From contig NZ_JAPZBC010000001.1 in assembly GCF_027460265.1 (NCBI RefSeq), forward strand, positions 2,755,501 to 2,819,500: DNA of 64,000 nt, written 5' to 3'. The DNA comes from Streptomyces sp. WMMC940. Its GTDB lineage: Bacteria > Actinomycetota > Actinomycetes > Streptomycetales > Streptomycetaceae. The position numbers and the translations under genes are program-made. The notes beneath the pieces are model-generated. The model saw only the letters and a program-made list of their open reading frames with translations, was not told the DNA's origin and ran no database searches. Below are positions 55,279 to 63,103 of the stretch, piece by piece (position 1 is the stretch's first letter; each line of letters starts with the position of its first letter).

Positions 55279-55587
55279 TCACACGGGCAGCGGAAGACCG
55301 TTCAGCGGGAGGCCGTTCAGCGGCAGACCGCTTGCCGGCAGGCCGCTGACCGGCAGACCGCCCAGGAGGCCGCCGGCCGGGGCGGGCGTGGGCAGGATCC
55401 TGGGGCCGGACTGCTGGGCCAGCTCCTCGACGGCGGGCAGCGCGGTCGGCTGGACGGCGGAGAGGGCGTCCACGGGCGTACCGACGTCGGGGAGGGACGT
55501 CGTGGCCGACGCGGAACCGGCGGCGGCAGCGGCGAAGGCGGCGCCGAGAGCGGCGACACCGAGGGTCTTGGCAGCAGCTTGCTTCAT
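55279..55587 (-). CDS. Secreted protein with C-terminal GLP repeats
   Basis: The 102-residue product starts at ATG 55587 (MKQAAAKTLGVAALGAAFAAA), with GGAAACACACCTG upstream. Signal peptide cleavage is near SASA-TTS (about 28). The C-terminus is a repeat: GLLGGLPVSGLPASGLPLNG, then GLPLNGLPLPV, encoded by 15-bp DNA repeats at 55279-55365. The mature protein is small and hydrophobic. It is not a chaplin or rodlin by sequence. Function unknown. Confidence 0.78.
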   Translation of the reverse strand: MKQAAAKTLGVAALGAAFAAAAAGSASATTSLPDVGTPVDALSAVQPTALPAVEELAQQSGPRILPTPAPAGGLLGGLPVSGLPASGLPLNGLPLNGLPLPV

Positions 55588-55721
55588 CAGGTGTGTTTCC
55601 TTGGGGAGGGGAATTGCACGGCTTTGCAAGCTAGCCAGCGCCGCCACGGCCCCGCAAACACCCGGGGAAAGGAAAAACGACCGGGGGTTGACACTCCCGG
55701 CCGTTTCCACATCACTTCGGT

Positions 55722-56909
55722 TCAGCCCTTTTTCGCGGCGGAACCGCTGGTCGTGGCGGTCTGTTGGAAAAGCCACTCCGACCTGAGCTCGGCGTATCCC
55801 GGCTTGATGACATCATTGATCATCGCGAGCCGCTCATCAAAAGGAATGAACGCCGACTTCATCGCATTGACCGTGAACCACTGCATGTCGTCGAGCGTGT
55901 AGCCGAACGTCTCGGTCAGCAGCTCGAATTCGCGGCTCATACTCGTGTTGCTCATCAGCCGGTTGTCCGTGTTCACGGTGGCCCGGAAGTGCAGCCGTCG
56001 CAGCATCCCGATGGGGTGCTCCTCGTACGAGGACGCGGCGCCCGTCTGCAGATTGGACGTCGGGCACAGTTCGAGCGGGACCCGCTTGTCCCGGACGTAC
56101 GCGGCGAGCCGCCCCAGCTTCACGCTGCCGTCGGCGGCGACCTCGATGTCGTCGATGATGCGGACGCCGTGGCCGAGACGGTCCGCGCCGCACCACTGGA
56201 GGGCCTGCCAGATGGACGGCAGCCCGAATCCCTCGCCGGCGTGGATCGTGAAGTGGTTGTTCTCGCGCTTGAGGTACTCGAACGCGTCGAGGTGGCGGGT
56301 GGGCGGGTAGCCGGCCTCGGCGCCCGCGATGTCGAAGCCGACGACACCCGCGTCGCGGTAGCGGTTGGCGAGTTCGGCGATCTCCAGGGCCCGGGCCGCG
56401 TGCCGCATCGCGGTCAGCAGGGCACCGACCCGGATGCGGTGGCCGTTGGCGCGGGCCCGGCGTTCACCCTCCCGGAAACCGTCGTTGACCGCCTCGACGA
56501 CCTCCTCGAGGGTCAGCCCCGCTTCGAGGTGCTGCTCCGGCGCGTATCGCACCTCGGCGTACACGACACCGTCCTCGGCGAGGTCCTCGGCGCACTCGAT
56601 CGCGACGCGCTTGAGGGCCTCCCGGGTCTGCATGACGGCACAGGTGTGCGCGAACGTCTCCAGGTAGCGCTCCAGCGAGCCGGAGTCGGCCGCCTCGTGG
56701 AACCAGATGCCGAGCTTGTCCGGCTCGGTCTCGGGCAGGGCGTCGTAGCCGACGGCGCGGGCGAGGTCGATGACGGTGCCGGGGCGCAGCCCGCCGTCGA
56801 GGTGGTCGTGCAGAAGAACCTTCGGGGCGCGGCGGATCTGGTCCGTGGTGGGCCCCTGGTGCCCGGGGGCGCTTCCCCGGGAGGATGCGTGGGGTGTCTG
56901 GCTCGTCAT
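55722..56909 (-). CDS. add: Adenosine deaminase
   Basis: The enzyme converts (deoxy)adenosine to (deoxy)inosine, which PNP then splits. The 395-residue product starts at ATG 56909; TAGAGT lies 6 nt upstream with no spaced ribosome-binding site, so the mRNA is probably leaderless. Zinc ligands in HDHLDGG near residue 34, catalytic HAGEGFG near 220, RLGHGVRI near 245 and CPTSN near 282, and [10 protein letters not shown] near 310 are present. The N-terminal 25 residues are low complexity. Confidence 0.95.
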   Translation of the reverse strand: MTSQTPHASSRGSAPGHQGPTTDQIRRAPKVLLHDHLDGGLRPGTVIDLARAVGYDALPETEPDKLGIWFHEAADSGSLERYLETFAHTCAVMQTREALKRVAIECAEDLAEDGVVYAEVRYAPEQHLEAGLTLEEVVEAVNDGFREGERRARANGHRIRVGALLTAMRHAARALEIAELANRYRDAGVVGFDIAGAEAGYPPTRHLDAFEYLKRENNHFTIHAGEGFGLPSIWQALQWCGADRLGHGVRIIDDIEVAADGSVKLGRLAAYVRDKRVPLELCPTSNLQTGAASSYEEHPIGMLRRLHFRATVNTDNRLMSNTSMSREFELLTETFGYTLDDMQWFTVNAMKSAFIPFDERLAMINDVIKPGYAELRSEWLFQQTATTSGSAAKKG

Positions 56910-56925
56910 CTCCGCACTCTAATCC

Positions 56926-56937
56926 CTACGCGCGTAG
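56926..56937. promoter_or_regulatory. Palindrome CTACGCGCGTAG upstream of add (candidate operator)
   Basis: On the minus strand the palindrome is followed by GGAT, TAGAGT, 6 nt and the ATG. It occupies the spacer 5' of the -10 hexamer. Confidence 0.7.
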
Positions 56938-57019
56938 AAGGCAGATGCACGAATCACCTGTCGATACGTAACAGTGACCGTGCGGACGGGTGGAGTACAC
57001 CCGCCCTTCTGAGAATGTT

Positions 57020-57290
57020 CTGCCGTGACTCCACCCACGCGTGAACGCGCGGGCTTCCCGTGGCGGTGGCCGGGCCCTGTTGAGGACGTTCGACGCGCCG
57101 ACGTGGTCCGCGTCCACGGTGAACCCGCGCGCCGTGCAGGTGAACTGCGCTCGGGGACGCGGTCCTCCTCCGCGACGTGCCCGCAGGACGGGCAGGTGCG
57201 GGAGGTGCCGCGGGGGTGGTCCACGGCGATGACGTTCCGACCGGTGCTCCCCCATCGGCTGAAGTCGGTGGTCCCCTTGCTCAGGAGGAT
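57020..57290 (-). pseudogene. IS200/IS605-type TnpB (OrfB) C-terminal relic
   Basis: The minus-strand frame reads FSRWGSTGRNVIAVDHPRGT, then SRTCPSCGHVAEEDRVPE; after a frameshift near 57160 it reads FTCTARGFTVDADHVGASNV, then LNRA. This is the zinc-ribbon end of TnpB proteins (CPxCG... C-x-x-C... D-A-D... A-x-N). One of the four zinc cysteines is lost (TARG), and the first 300 or so residues are missing. A hairpin-like CCCACGCGTGAACGCGCGGG at 57033 may be the old transposon end. Confidence 0.72.
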
Positions 57291-57292
57291 TG

Positions 57293-58150
57293 ATGGCACA
57301 CCACGCACTGCCCCGGTGGTGGGGGCGCACGGGCGCGACGGGAACGCCCCGTGCCCGGTTCGAGGGGAACGCGGCACGAGGGGAACGGCGGGACGGCACG
57401 GCCGCGCAGGCCCGGCTGGGCCGGGCGGTCCGGCCCCTCGGAGAGGCGGCGGACGGCGTCGTCACCGGAGTGGTGCTGGTACTGCCGGACGGTGAGCCCG
57501 AGTCGGCACGCGGCCCGTCCGCGGTCTCCCGCGCCTCCGCCCTGCCGCTGGCGCGCTCCCTGGCCCGGGCGGGCCGCGCGGACGGCCTCGTCGCCCACGT
57601 CGTGCGCTACGGCGGACGCGGCTGGAACGGCACGGACGCCCGGCTCGCGACGGACGCGTCCTGGGCGGCGGACGAGGCGGTGCGGCGCTACGGCGACGTC
57701 CCCGTCTGCCTGGCCGGACAGGGCATGGGAGGGCGGGCGGCCCTGCACGCGGCGGGGCACGGCGCCGTCAACTCCGTGCTGGCTCTCGCCCCCTGGCTGC
57801 CGGAGGACGACGTCGCGGCGCAACCCGAACCGGTGAAGCAGCTCGCGGGCCGCCGGGTGCTGATCGTGCACGGCACGAACGACGCGAGGAGCGATCCGGA
57901 GCTGTCGTACCGGCTGGCGGAGCGGGCGAAGAAGACGAACCGGGACACATGCCGGTTCGAGGTCCATTCGGACGGGCACGCGCTGCGGCAGTACCAGGCC
58001 GAAGTCCGGGCACTGGCAGCGGACTTCGTCATCGGCTCCCTCCTGTCGCGCGCCTACGCCCGCCCCGTCGCGGACGCGCTCGCCGCGCCGCCGCCACTGG
58101 GACTCCGGATGCCGCTCGCCGCGGGCTTCGGGAGGGCGCTGCGCCACTGA
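57293..58150 (+). CDS. Alpha/beta-hydrolase-fold protein without nucleophile serine
   Basis: The 285-residue product starts at ATG 57293 with AGGAGG 4 nt upstream. The fold is that of dienelactone-hydrolase-like enzymes: GVVLVLPDGEPESARGPS, then the elbow CLAGQGMGGRAALH, LIVHGTNDARSDPEL with the acid, and SDGHALRQYQ with the histidine. The elbow has G-x-G-x-G where G-x-S-x-G is expected, so the nucleophile is Gly. It is either catalytically inactive or uses other residues. Its start overlaps the TnpB relic. Confidence 0.85.
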   Translation: MAHHALPRWWGRTGATGTPRARFEGNAARGERRDGTAAQARLGRAVRPLGEAADGVVTGVVLVLPDGEPESARGPSAVSRASALPLARSLARAGRADGLVAHVVRYGGRGWNGTDARLATDASWAADEAVRRYGDVPVCLAGQGMGGRAALHAAGHGAVNSVLALAPWLPEDDVAAQPEPVKQLAGRRVLIVHGTNDARSDPELSYRLAERAKKTNRDTCRFEVHSDGHALRQYQAEVRALAADFVIGSLLSRAYARPVADALAAPPPLGLRMPLAAGFGRALRH

Positions 58151-58200
58151 CGGCAGGGGCGCCGCCGTGCGGTACGCGCGTACGCGGCAGCCGGCGGTAC

Positions 58201-58223
58201 GGGGACGCCGCTCCGGCGTCCCC
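58201..58223. terminator. Terminator between the hydrolase and LysR genes
   Basis: GGGGACGCCG pairs with CGGCGTCCCC around a CTC loop between convergent genes. Confidence 0.8.
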
Positions 58224-58288
58224 CGCGGGGCGTCGCACTCGGGTGCGCGGGCGCGTTCGCCGGTGCGGCCGGGCCCCCGTAGCGCGGC

Positions 58289-59242
58289 TCAGTCCGGAAG
58301 CAGGTTGCCCCGGCGCGACAGCAGGAACTTCTTGAACGCCGCCACCGGCGGAGTGTCCGCGAGCCCGTCCAGCCATGCCACCCCCACCTCCCGGATCGCC
58401 CGCGGCGCCGTCACCGTCAGCTCGACCACCCCCGGCCGGGGCACCGCCGGCGGGGGCAGCAGGGCCACGCCGAGACCCGCGGCGACCAGGCCGCGCAACG
58501 TCTCGGCCTCCTCCCCCTCGAACGCGACGCGCGGCGAGAAGCCCGCCTCTGCGCACAGCGCGTCGGTGATGCGGCGCAGCCCGTAGCCCGGTTCGAGGGT
58601 CACGAAGGTCTCGTCCGCCGCCTCGGCCAGCCGGACCCGTTTCCGGGTGGCGAGCCGGTGGTCGTCGGGCACGACGAGCCGCAGCCGCTGCTCGTCCAGG
58701 CGCCGGGCGACCAGGTCGGGTGCGTCCGGGACCGGCGAGGTGAGGCAGAGGTCGAGCTCGCCGGCGCGGAGCCGCTCGATCATCGCCTCGCCGTAGTTCT
58801 GCACGAGCGTGAAACGGATCCGGGGGTGGTCGACGCGGAACGCCCGGATCAGTTCGGGCACGGTCTCGGAACCCATGGTGTGCAGGAAGCCGAAGGCGAC
58901 CTTGCCCCCGGACGGGTCGGCGTCGGCGCGTACCGACTCCGCCGCACGCTCGACCTCGCCGAGTGCCCGCTCCACCGAGACGAGGAAGTCGCGACCCGCG
59001 GGCGTCAGCGACACGGTGCGGCCCTTGCGGGTGAACAGCGTCACGCCCAGGTCCTGTTCGAGGCGGACCATGGCGCGCGACAGGGTCGACTGGGGCACGC
59101 CGAGTTCCTGCGCGGCCCTGGTCACATGCTCCTGCCGGGCGACCCCGGCGAAGTACGCCAGCCGCGGCGCGAGCAGCAGCCGCATGTCTTCTTCGTAACT
59201 ACTCGGTGACAGGCGAGCCTGTGAGCTGTATTCATGCGCCAT
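58289..59242 (-). CDS. LysR-family transcriptional regulator
   Basis: The 317-residue product starts at ATG 59242 (MAHEYSSQARLSPSSYEEDM); ATG 59185 (MRLLLAPRLAYFAGVAR) is a good alternative and is where many relatives begin. The HTH is HVTRAAQELGVPQSTLSRAMVRLEQDLG, followed by the periplasmic-binding-like effector domain (GKVAFGFLHTMGSETVPELIRAFR...). It is divergent from an MFS gene across 62 bp that contain a T-N11-A box, so it very likely controls that gene. Confidence 0.92.
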   Translation of the reverse strand: MAHEYSSQARLSPSSYEEDMRLLLAPRLAYFAGVARQEHVTRAAQELGVPQSTLSRAMVRLEQDLGVTLFTRKGRTVSLTPAGRDFLVSVERALGEVERAAESVRADADPSGGKVAFGFLHTMGSETVPELIRAFRVDHPRIRFTLVQNYGEAMIERLRAGELDLCLTSPVPDAPDLVARRLDEQRLRLVVPDDHRLATRKRVRLAEAADETFVTLEPGYGLRRITDALCAEAGFSPRVAFEGEEAETLRGLVAAGLGVALLPPPAVPRPGVVELTVTAPRAIREVGVAWLDGLADTPPVAAFKKFLLSRRGNLLPD

Positions 59243-59260
59243 GGGAACGATTAAAGCCGT

Positions 59261-59273
59261 TCCATGCATTGGA
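59261..59273. promoter_or_regulatory. LysR-type T-N11-A box TCCATGCATTGGA
   Basis: TCCA and TGGA form an inverted repeat with ATGCAT between, exactly 13 nt. It lies between the divergent LysR and MFS genes, 19 bp upstream of the LysR ATG and 31 bp upstream of the MFS ATG. Confidence 0.6.
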
Positions 59274-59304
59274 CGCATCAAAACGGTGCGCCTACCTTCG
59301 AGGT

Positions 59305-60600
59305 ATGCCTTCCGCAAGTACCGGGGCACCCGCCACCGTGGGTGCCCTCCCCTCGCCGTCCCCCGAACCCACCTCGTCACGGCTCGCTCCCGGAGTCCCC
59401 GGCTACCGGCGGATGAGCTTCGCGCTCTTCTCCGCGGGCGTCGCCACCTTCGCCCTCCTCTACTCCACCCAGGCCCTGCTGCCCGCCCTGTCCGACGACT
59501 TCGGCGTGACGGCGAGCGAGGCCAGCTGGACGGTCTCCGCGGCCACCGGGGCACTCGCCCTGTGCGTGCTGCCGCTGAGTGCGCTCTCCGAGCGGTTCGG
59601 CCGGGTGCGGCTGATGACGGTGTCCCTGGTGGCGGCGACGGCCCTGGGGCTGCTGGTGCCGTTCGCGCCCGGCCCGGAGTGGCTGGTGGCGCTGCGCGCG
59701 GTCCAGGGCGCGGCACTGGCGGGCATCCCCGCCTCGGCGATGGCCTACCTGGCGGAGGAGGTGCGCCCGAAGGCGCTGGTCGCCGCGATCGGTCTCTTCG
59801 TCGCGGGCAACAGCATCGGCGGGATGAGCGGCCGGATCGTGACCGGCTGGGTCTCGCAGGCGTGGGGCTGGCGGGCGGCGCTCGCCGCGGTCGGACTGAT
59901 GGCGGTCGTCTGCACCGTGGCGTTCCGGCTGCTGCTGCCGAAGGCGCGGAACTTCACACCCGGTTCGCTGAACCCCGGGGCGTTGGCGCGCACCGTCCGC
60001 GGTCATCTCTCCGACCCGCTGCTGATGCGGCTCTACGGGATCGGCGCCCTGTTCATGACGGTCTTCGGCGCGGTCTACACCGTGATCGGCTACCGCCTCG
60101 TCGGAGCCCCGTTCGGTCTCCCCCAGGGTGTCGTCGGCTCCGTCTTCCTGGTCTATCTGGTCGGCACCCTCTCGTCGGCCGCCGCGGGGCGTCTGGTGGG
60201 CAGGCTGGGTCGGCGCGGTGCGCTCTACCTCGCGGTCGGCACGACGGCGGCGGGTCTGCTGCTGTCGCTCGCCGACTCGCTGACCGCGGTGCTCCTGGGC
60301 CTGGTACTGATCACGGCCGGCTTCTTCGCGGGGCACGCGGTGGCCTCCTCCTCGGTCAGCCGCACCGCGACGACGGGCCGCGCCCAGGCCTCGGCCCTGT
60401 ACCAGTCCGCGTACTACCTGGGCAGCAGCCTGGGCGGCACCCTCGGTGCGGTCGCCTTCCACTCGGGCGGCTGGGCAGGCACGGTCCTGCTGGGGCTGCT
60501 CGCTGTGCTCGGCGTCGTGTCGATCACGCTGTACGGGACGTACGCGGCCCGGGCCCGGGAGAGCCGGCCGATGCTCTCTGCGGCGGCAGTTCGCCACTGA
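59305..60600 (+). CDS. MFS transporter
   Basis: The 431-residue product starts at ATG 59305. TACCTT ends 6 nt before it, so the mRNA may be leaderless. After a disordered N-terminus, twelve membrane helices follow from FALFSAGVATFALLYSTQALLPAL. The MFS A motif between helices 2 and 3 reads SALSERFGRVRLM. The order resembles YnfM/arabinose-type exporters. The divergent LysR gene is the likely regulator. Substrate unknown. Confidence 0.9.
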   Translation: MPSASTGAPATVGALPSPSPEPTSSRLAPGVPGYRRMSFALFSAGVATFALLYSTQALLPALSDDFGVTASEASWTVSAATGALALCVLPLSALSERFGRVRLMTVSLVAATALGLLVPFAPGPEWLVALRAVQGAALAGIPASAMAYLAEEVRPKALVAAIGLFVAGNSIGGMSGRIVTGWVSQAWGWRAALAAVGLMAVVCTVAFRLLLPKARNFTPGSLNPGALARTVRGHLSDPLLMRLYGIGALFMTVFGAVYTVIGYRLVGAPFGLPQGVVGSVFLVYLVGTLSSAAAGRLVGRLGRRGALYLAVGTTAAGLLLSLADSLTAVLLGLVLITAGFFAGHAVASSSVSRTATTGRAQASALYQSAYYLGSSLGGTLGAVAFHSGGWAGTVLLGLLAVLGVVSITLYGTYAARARESRPMLSAAAVRH

Positions 60601-60724
60601 GGCTCGTGTGACGGCGGCCCCGGAAATCCGCCGAATCCGTCTCCTCCTCCCTACAACCGCGGCTCCCCCCTACGCGTCCAAAGGTCAAGGCAACCGCACC
60701 GGGCGTACAGGGGAGTTGGTGACC

Positions 60725-61438
60725 GTGGGCCGCACAGCACACTGGGGGACCGTACGGAGACGGGGTGGTGTCGCCCTCGGCGTCACCGGGCTGGTGGTAC
60801 CGCTGGGTCTCGCGCTCGGCGCGGCGCCGGCCCTGGCGGCGTCGTGCACGACGTCGACCGGGCCGTACCAGAAGCAGGTCGAGAAGTTCATGGGCCTGAA
60901 GGTCGACGGGCGGCAGTCGCCGTCCGACTGCAAGGCGATCCAGACCTTCCAGCGCTGGCACGGGATCACCCCGACCATCGGCTACGCGGGTCCGGTCACC
61001 TGGCGCACGATGAACACCATCCTCGCCCAGCGGGCCGCGGGCACCACCCCGAACAGGGCCGGCACGTGCCCGACGAACAAGGGGCGCATCGCATGTGTCG
61101 ACCTGACCAGGCAGCTGAGCTGGATCCAGGACGGTTCGAAGCTGAAGTACGGGCCGGTGCCGGTGCGGACCGGGCGGGACGGCGCGGAGACCCGGACCGG
61201 CGCCAAGCGGGTCTACTACCGCAGCGCCAACCACTGGTCGACGATCTACAAGGTGTGGATGCCGTACTCGCAGTTCTTCGACGGCGGGCAGGCGTTCCAC
61301 TCGGTCACCAAGAGCATGTACAACCCGCCGGGCTCCGGCGGCTGCGTCAATATGCGACCGGCGGACGCCAAGGCGTACTGGAACCTGCTCAAGAACGGGG
61401 ACGACGTGTACGTCTACGGCCGCAAGCCCGGAACCTGA
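60725..61438 (+). CDS. L,D-transpeptidase with peptidoglycan-binding domain
   Basis: The 237-residue product starts at GTG 60725 (VGRTAHWGTVRRRG), with GGGGAG 9 nt upstream; GTG 60719 is also in frame. It has a signal peptide (LVVPLGLALGAAPALAAS). The peptidoglycan-binding domain spans about 40-100 (KVDGRQSPSDCKAIQTFQRWHGI). The YkuD domain follows with FHSVTKSMYNPPGSGGCVNMRP, including the catalytic Cys. It acts outside the membrane in 3-3 crosslinking. It is the second such enzyme in the window and is not lipidated. Confidence 0.92.
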   Translation: MGRTAHWGTVRRRGGVALGVTGLVVPLGLALGAAPALAASCTTSTGPYQKQVEKFMGLKVDGRQSPSDCKAIQTFQRWHGITPTIGYAGPVTWRTMNTILAQRAAGTTPNRAGTCPTNKGRIACVDLTRQLSWIQDGSKLKYGPVPVRTGRDGAETRTGAKRVYYRSANHWSTIYKVWMPYSQFFDGGQAFHSVTKSMYNPPGSGGCVNMRPADAKAYWNLLKNGDDVYVYGRKPGT

Positions 61439-61504
61439 CCCTCGTTGTCAGTCCCCTCCGGTAGCGTCCGAAGGGCTGGTGCGGACGGCGACAGGGGCGG
61501 AACC

Positions 61505-62491
61505 ATGGGTGATCCGGCAACGACACGGGACCTCGAGTCCCGGCTGGAGGGCTTCCGGACGGAGCTCACCGGTTACTGCTACCGCATGCTCGGCTCGGCC
61601 TTCGAGGCGGAGGACGCGGTCCAGGACACGATGGTGCGGGCCTGGAAGAGCCTCGAGAAGTTCGAGGGGAGGTCCTCGCTGCGTTCCTGGCTGTACCGCA
61701 TCGCCACGAACGTGTGCCTGGACATGCTGAACGCGGGCAACCGCCGCGCCCGCCCGATGGACCTGACCGCCGCCACCCCGGTGACCCAGGCGCAGCTCAC
61801 CGCCCGTCCGGAGATCACCTGGCTGGAACCTGTGCCGGACGGGCGGGTGCTGCCGTCGGTGGCCGACCCGGCCGACACGACGGTGGAGCGCGAGTCGATC
61901 AGGCTGGCGTTCGTCGCCGCGCTGCAGCACCTGCCGCCGAAGCAGCGCGCGGTGCTGATCCTGCGGGAGGTGCTGGCGTGGAAGGCCGCCGAGGTCGCCG
62001 AGCTGCTGGGCACGTCCGTCGCCTCGGTCAACAGCGCGCTCCAGCGGGCCCGTGCCACCCTCGGCGAGTACGACCCCTCGGACTCCGATCCGGCGGACCC
62101 GCTCGACCAGGAGCAGCAGAAGCTGCTGGAGCGCTATGTCGCCGCCTTCGAGGGGTACGACATGCAGGCGCTCACGGCACTGCTGCGCGAGGACGCGACG
62201 ATGTCCATGCCTCCGTACGACCTGTGGCTGCGCGGCCACGACGACATCGTGGGCTGGATGCTCGGCGTCGGCGAGGTGTGCCGCGGCTCGAAGCTGCTCC
62301 CCACGGTGGCCAACGGCTCGCCGGCCTTCGCCCAGTACCACCCGAGCCAGGACGGCGAGGGGTACGAGCCCTGGGCGCTGATCGTGCTGGAGGTCGCTGG
62401 CGGCCGGATCGGCGCGATGGACTTCTACCTGGACACCAAGCGCTGGTTCCCGCTGTTCGAACTGCCGGAGCGGCTCAGCGCCGGGGGCTGA
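61505..62491 (+). CDS. ECF sigma factor with SnoaL-like C-terminal domain (TIGR02960 type)
   Basis: The 328-residue product starts at ATG 61505 ([17 protein letters not shown]). Region 2 reads [28 protein letters not shown] and region 4 reads [44 protein letters not shown]. The last 130 residues form a SnoaL/NTF2-like domain ([38 protein letters not shown]), as in SigG/SigX5-type sigmas whose tail regulates activity instead of a separate anti-sigma. It overlaps the STAS gene by 17 bp. Confidence 0.9.
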   Translation: MGDPATTRDLESRLEGFRTELTGYCYRMLGSAFEAEDAVQDTMVRAWKSLEKFEGRSSLRSWLYRIATNVCLDMLNAGNRRARPMDLTAATPVTQAQLTARPEITWLEPVPDGRVLPSVADPADTTVERESIRLAFVAALQHLPPKQRAVLILREVLAWKAAEVAELLGTSVASVNSALQRARATLGEYDPSDSDPADPLDQEQQKLLERYVAAFEGYDMQALTALLREDATMSMPPYDLWLRGHDDIVGWMLGVGEVCRGSKLLPTVANGSPAFAQYHPSQDGEGYEPWALIVLEVAGGRIGAMDFYLDTKRWFPLFELPERLSAGG

Positions 62492-62795
62492 CCGGCGCGG
62501 GCAGGTCCGGGTCGTCGTCGCCCAGCCCTACGAGGGCGAGCAGGGTGAGCAGCTCGTGACCGGCGTTCGCCAGTCGCAGCTCCCGGCCGAGTCGGCGGGC
62601 GGTGAGCCTCAGCCGGGCGACGGCCTCGACGGCGGTCAGATCGGCGACGGTCAGCCGGGCCGCGTCGCACACGACCTCCCGGCCGGCGCGGCCCCCGGCG
62701 GCTCGTCTCCGCAGCAGGGCGCACAGCAGCGGCACATCGGCCGGGGTGATCCGGCCGACGAGTTCCAGAACGATCGGCTGCCGAGTGCTCTCCAC
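62475..62795 (-). CDS. STAS-domain protein
   Basis: The 106-residue product starts at GTG 62795 ([24 protein letters not shown]). STAS folds are found in anti-sigma factor antagonists: [15 protein letters not shown]... [47 protein letters not shown]. The position normally holding the phosphorylatable Ser is D/A in VADLTAV. Its 3' end overlaps that of the sigma gene by 17 bp, tail to tail. Confidence 0.78.
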   Translation of the reverse strand: MESTRQPIVLELVGRITPADVPLLCALLRRRAAGGRAGREVVCDAARLTVADLTAVEAVARLRLTARRLGRELRLANAGHELLTLLALVGLGDDDPDLPAPVSPRR

Positions 62796-62888
62796 ACGAG
62801 AGGAGACCGCGCCCGCGACGACAACTCATCGGATCGGCGCGGTCACTTCCCGCGTGGGGCCCGCGCGCACGGCAGGCCGGGCGGGAAG

Positions 62889-62987
62889 TCAGCCGACGGG
62901 AAATGCGCCCGTGTCGATCGTGAGGTCGTAGGGGGCGGGGATGTGGAGTCCTTCCCCGTACTTCACCGTGTCGAGCACGCGGTGCAT
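62889..62987 (-). CDS. 32-residue ORF resembling a Uma2-type C-terminal tail
   Basis: ATG 62987 has GAGGAG 6 nt upstream. The product MHRVLDTVKYGEGLHIPAPY, then DLTIDTGAFPVG, resembles the tail of Uma2 family proteins (FGEGLRIPEPFDFTLDTSEFP). The rest of that fold is absent, so this is either a relic or a coincidence. The stretch 62796-63103 holds nothing else of note. Confidence 0.4.
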   Translation of the reverse strand: MHRVLDTVKYGEGLHIPAPYDLTIDTGAFPVG

Positions 62988-63103
62988 GGCGGTCTCCTCT
63001 GTCGGTGCGTCACCGAGTCCAGCATGCCGAACGGGACCGGCGGCCCATCACCGATCCCGTTCGCCCGAAAACAAGCACCGGGCTCCTGCCCGCGCCCGTC
63101 CCA

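Noticed and set aside
58172..58183. Palindrome GTACGCGCGTAC, similar to the nucleoside-gene operator
   Set aside because: It differs at both ends from CTACGCGCGTAG and lies in the 3' gap between convergent genes, not in a promoter.
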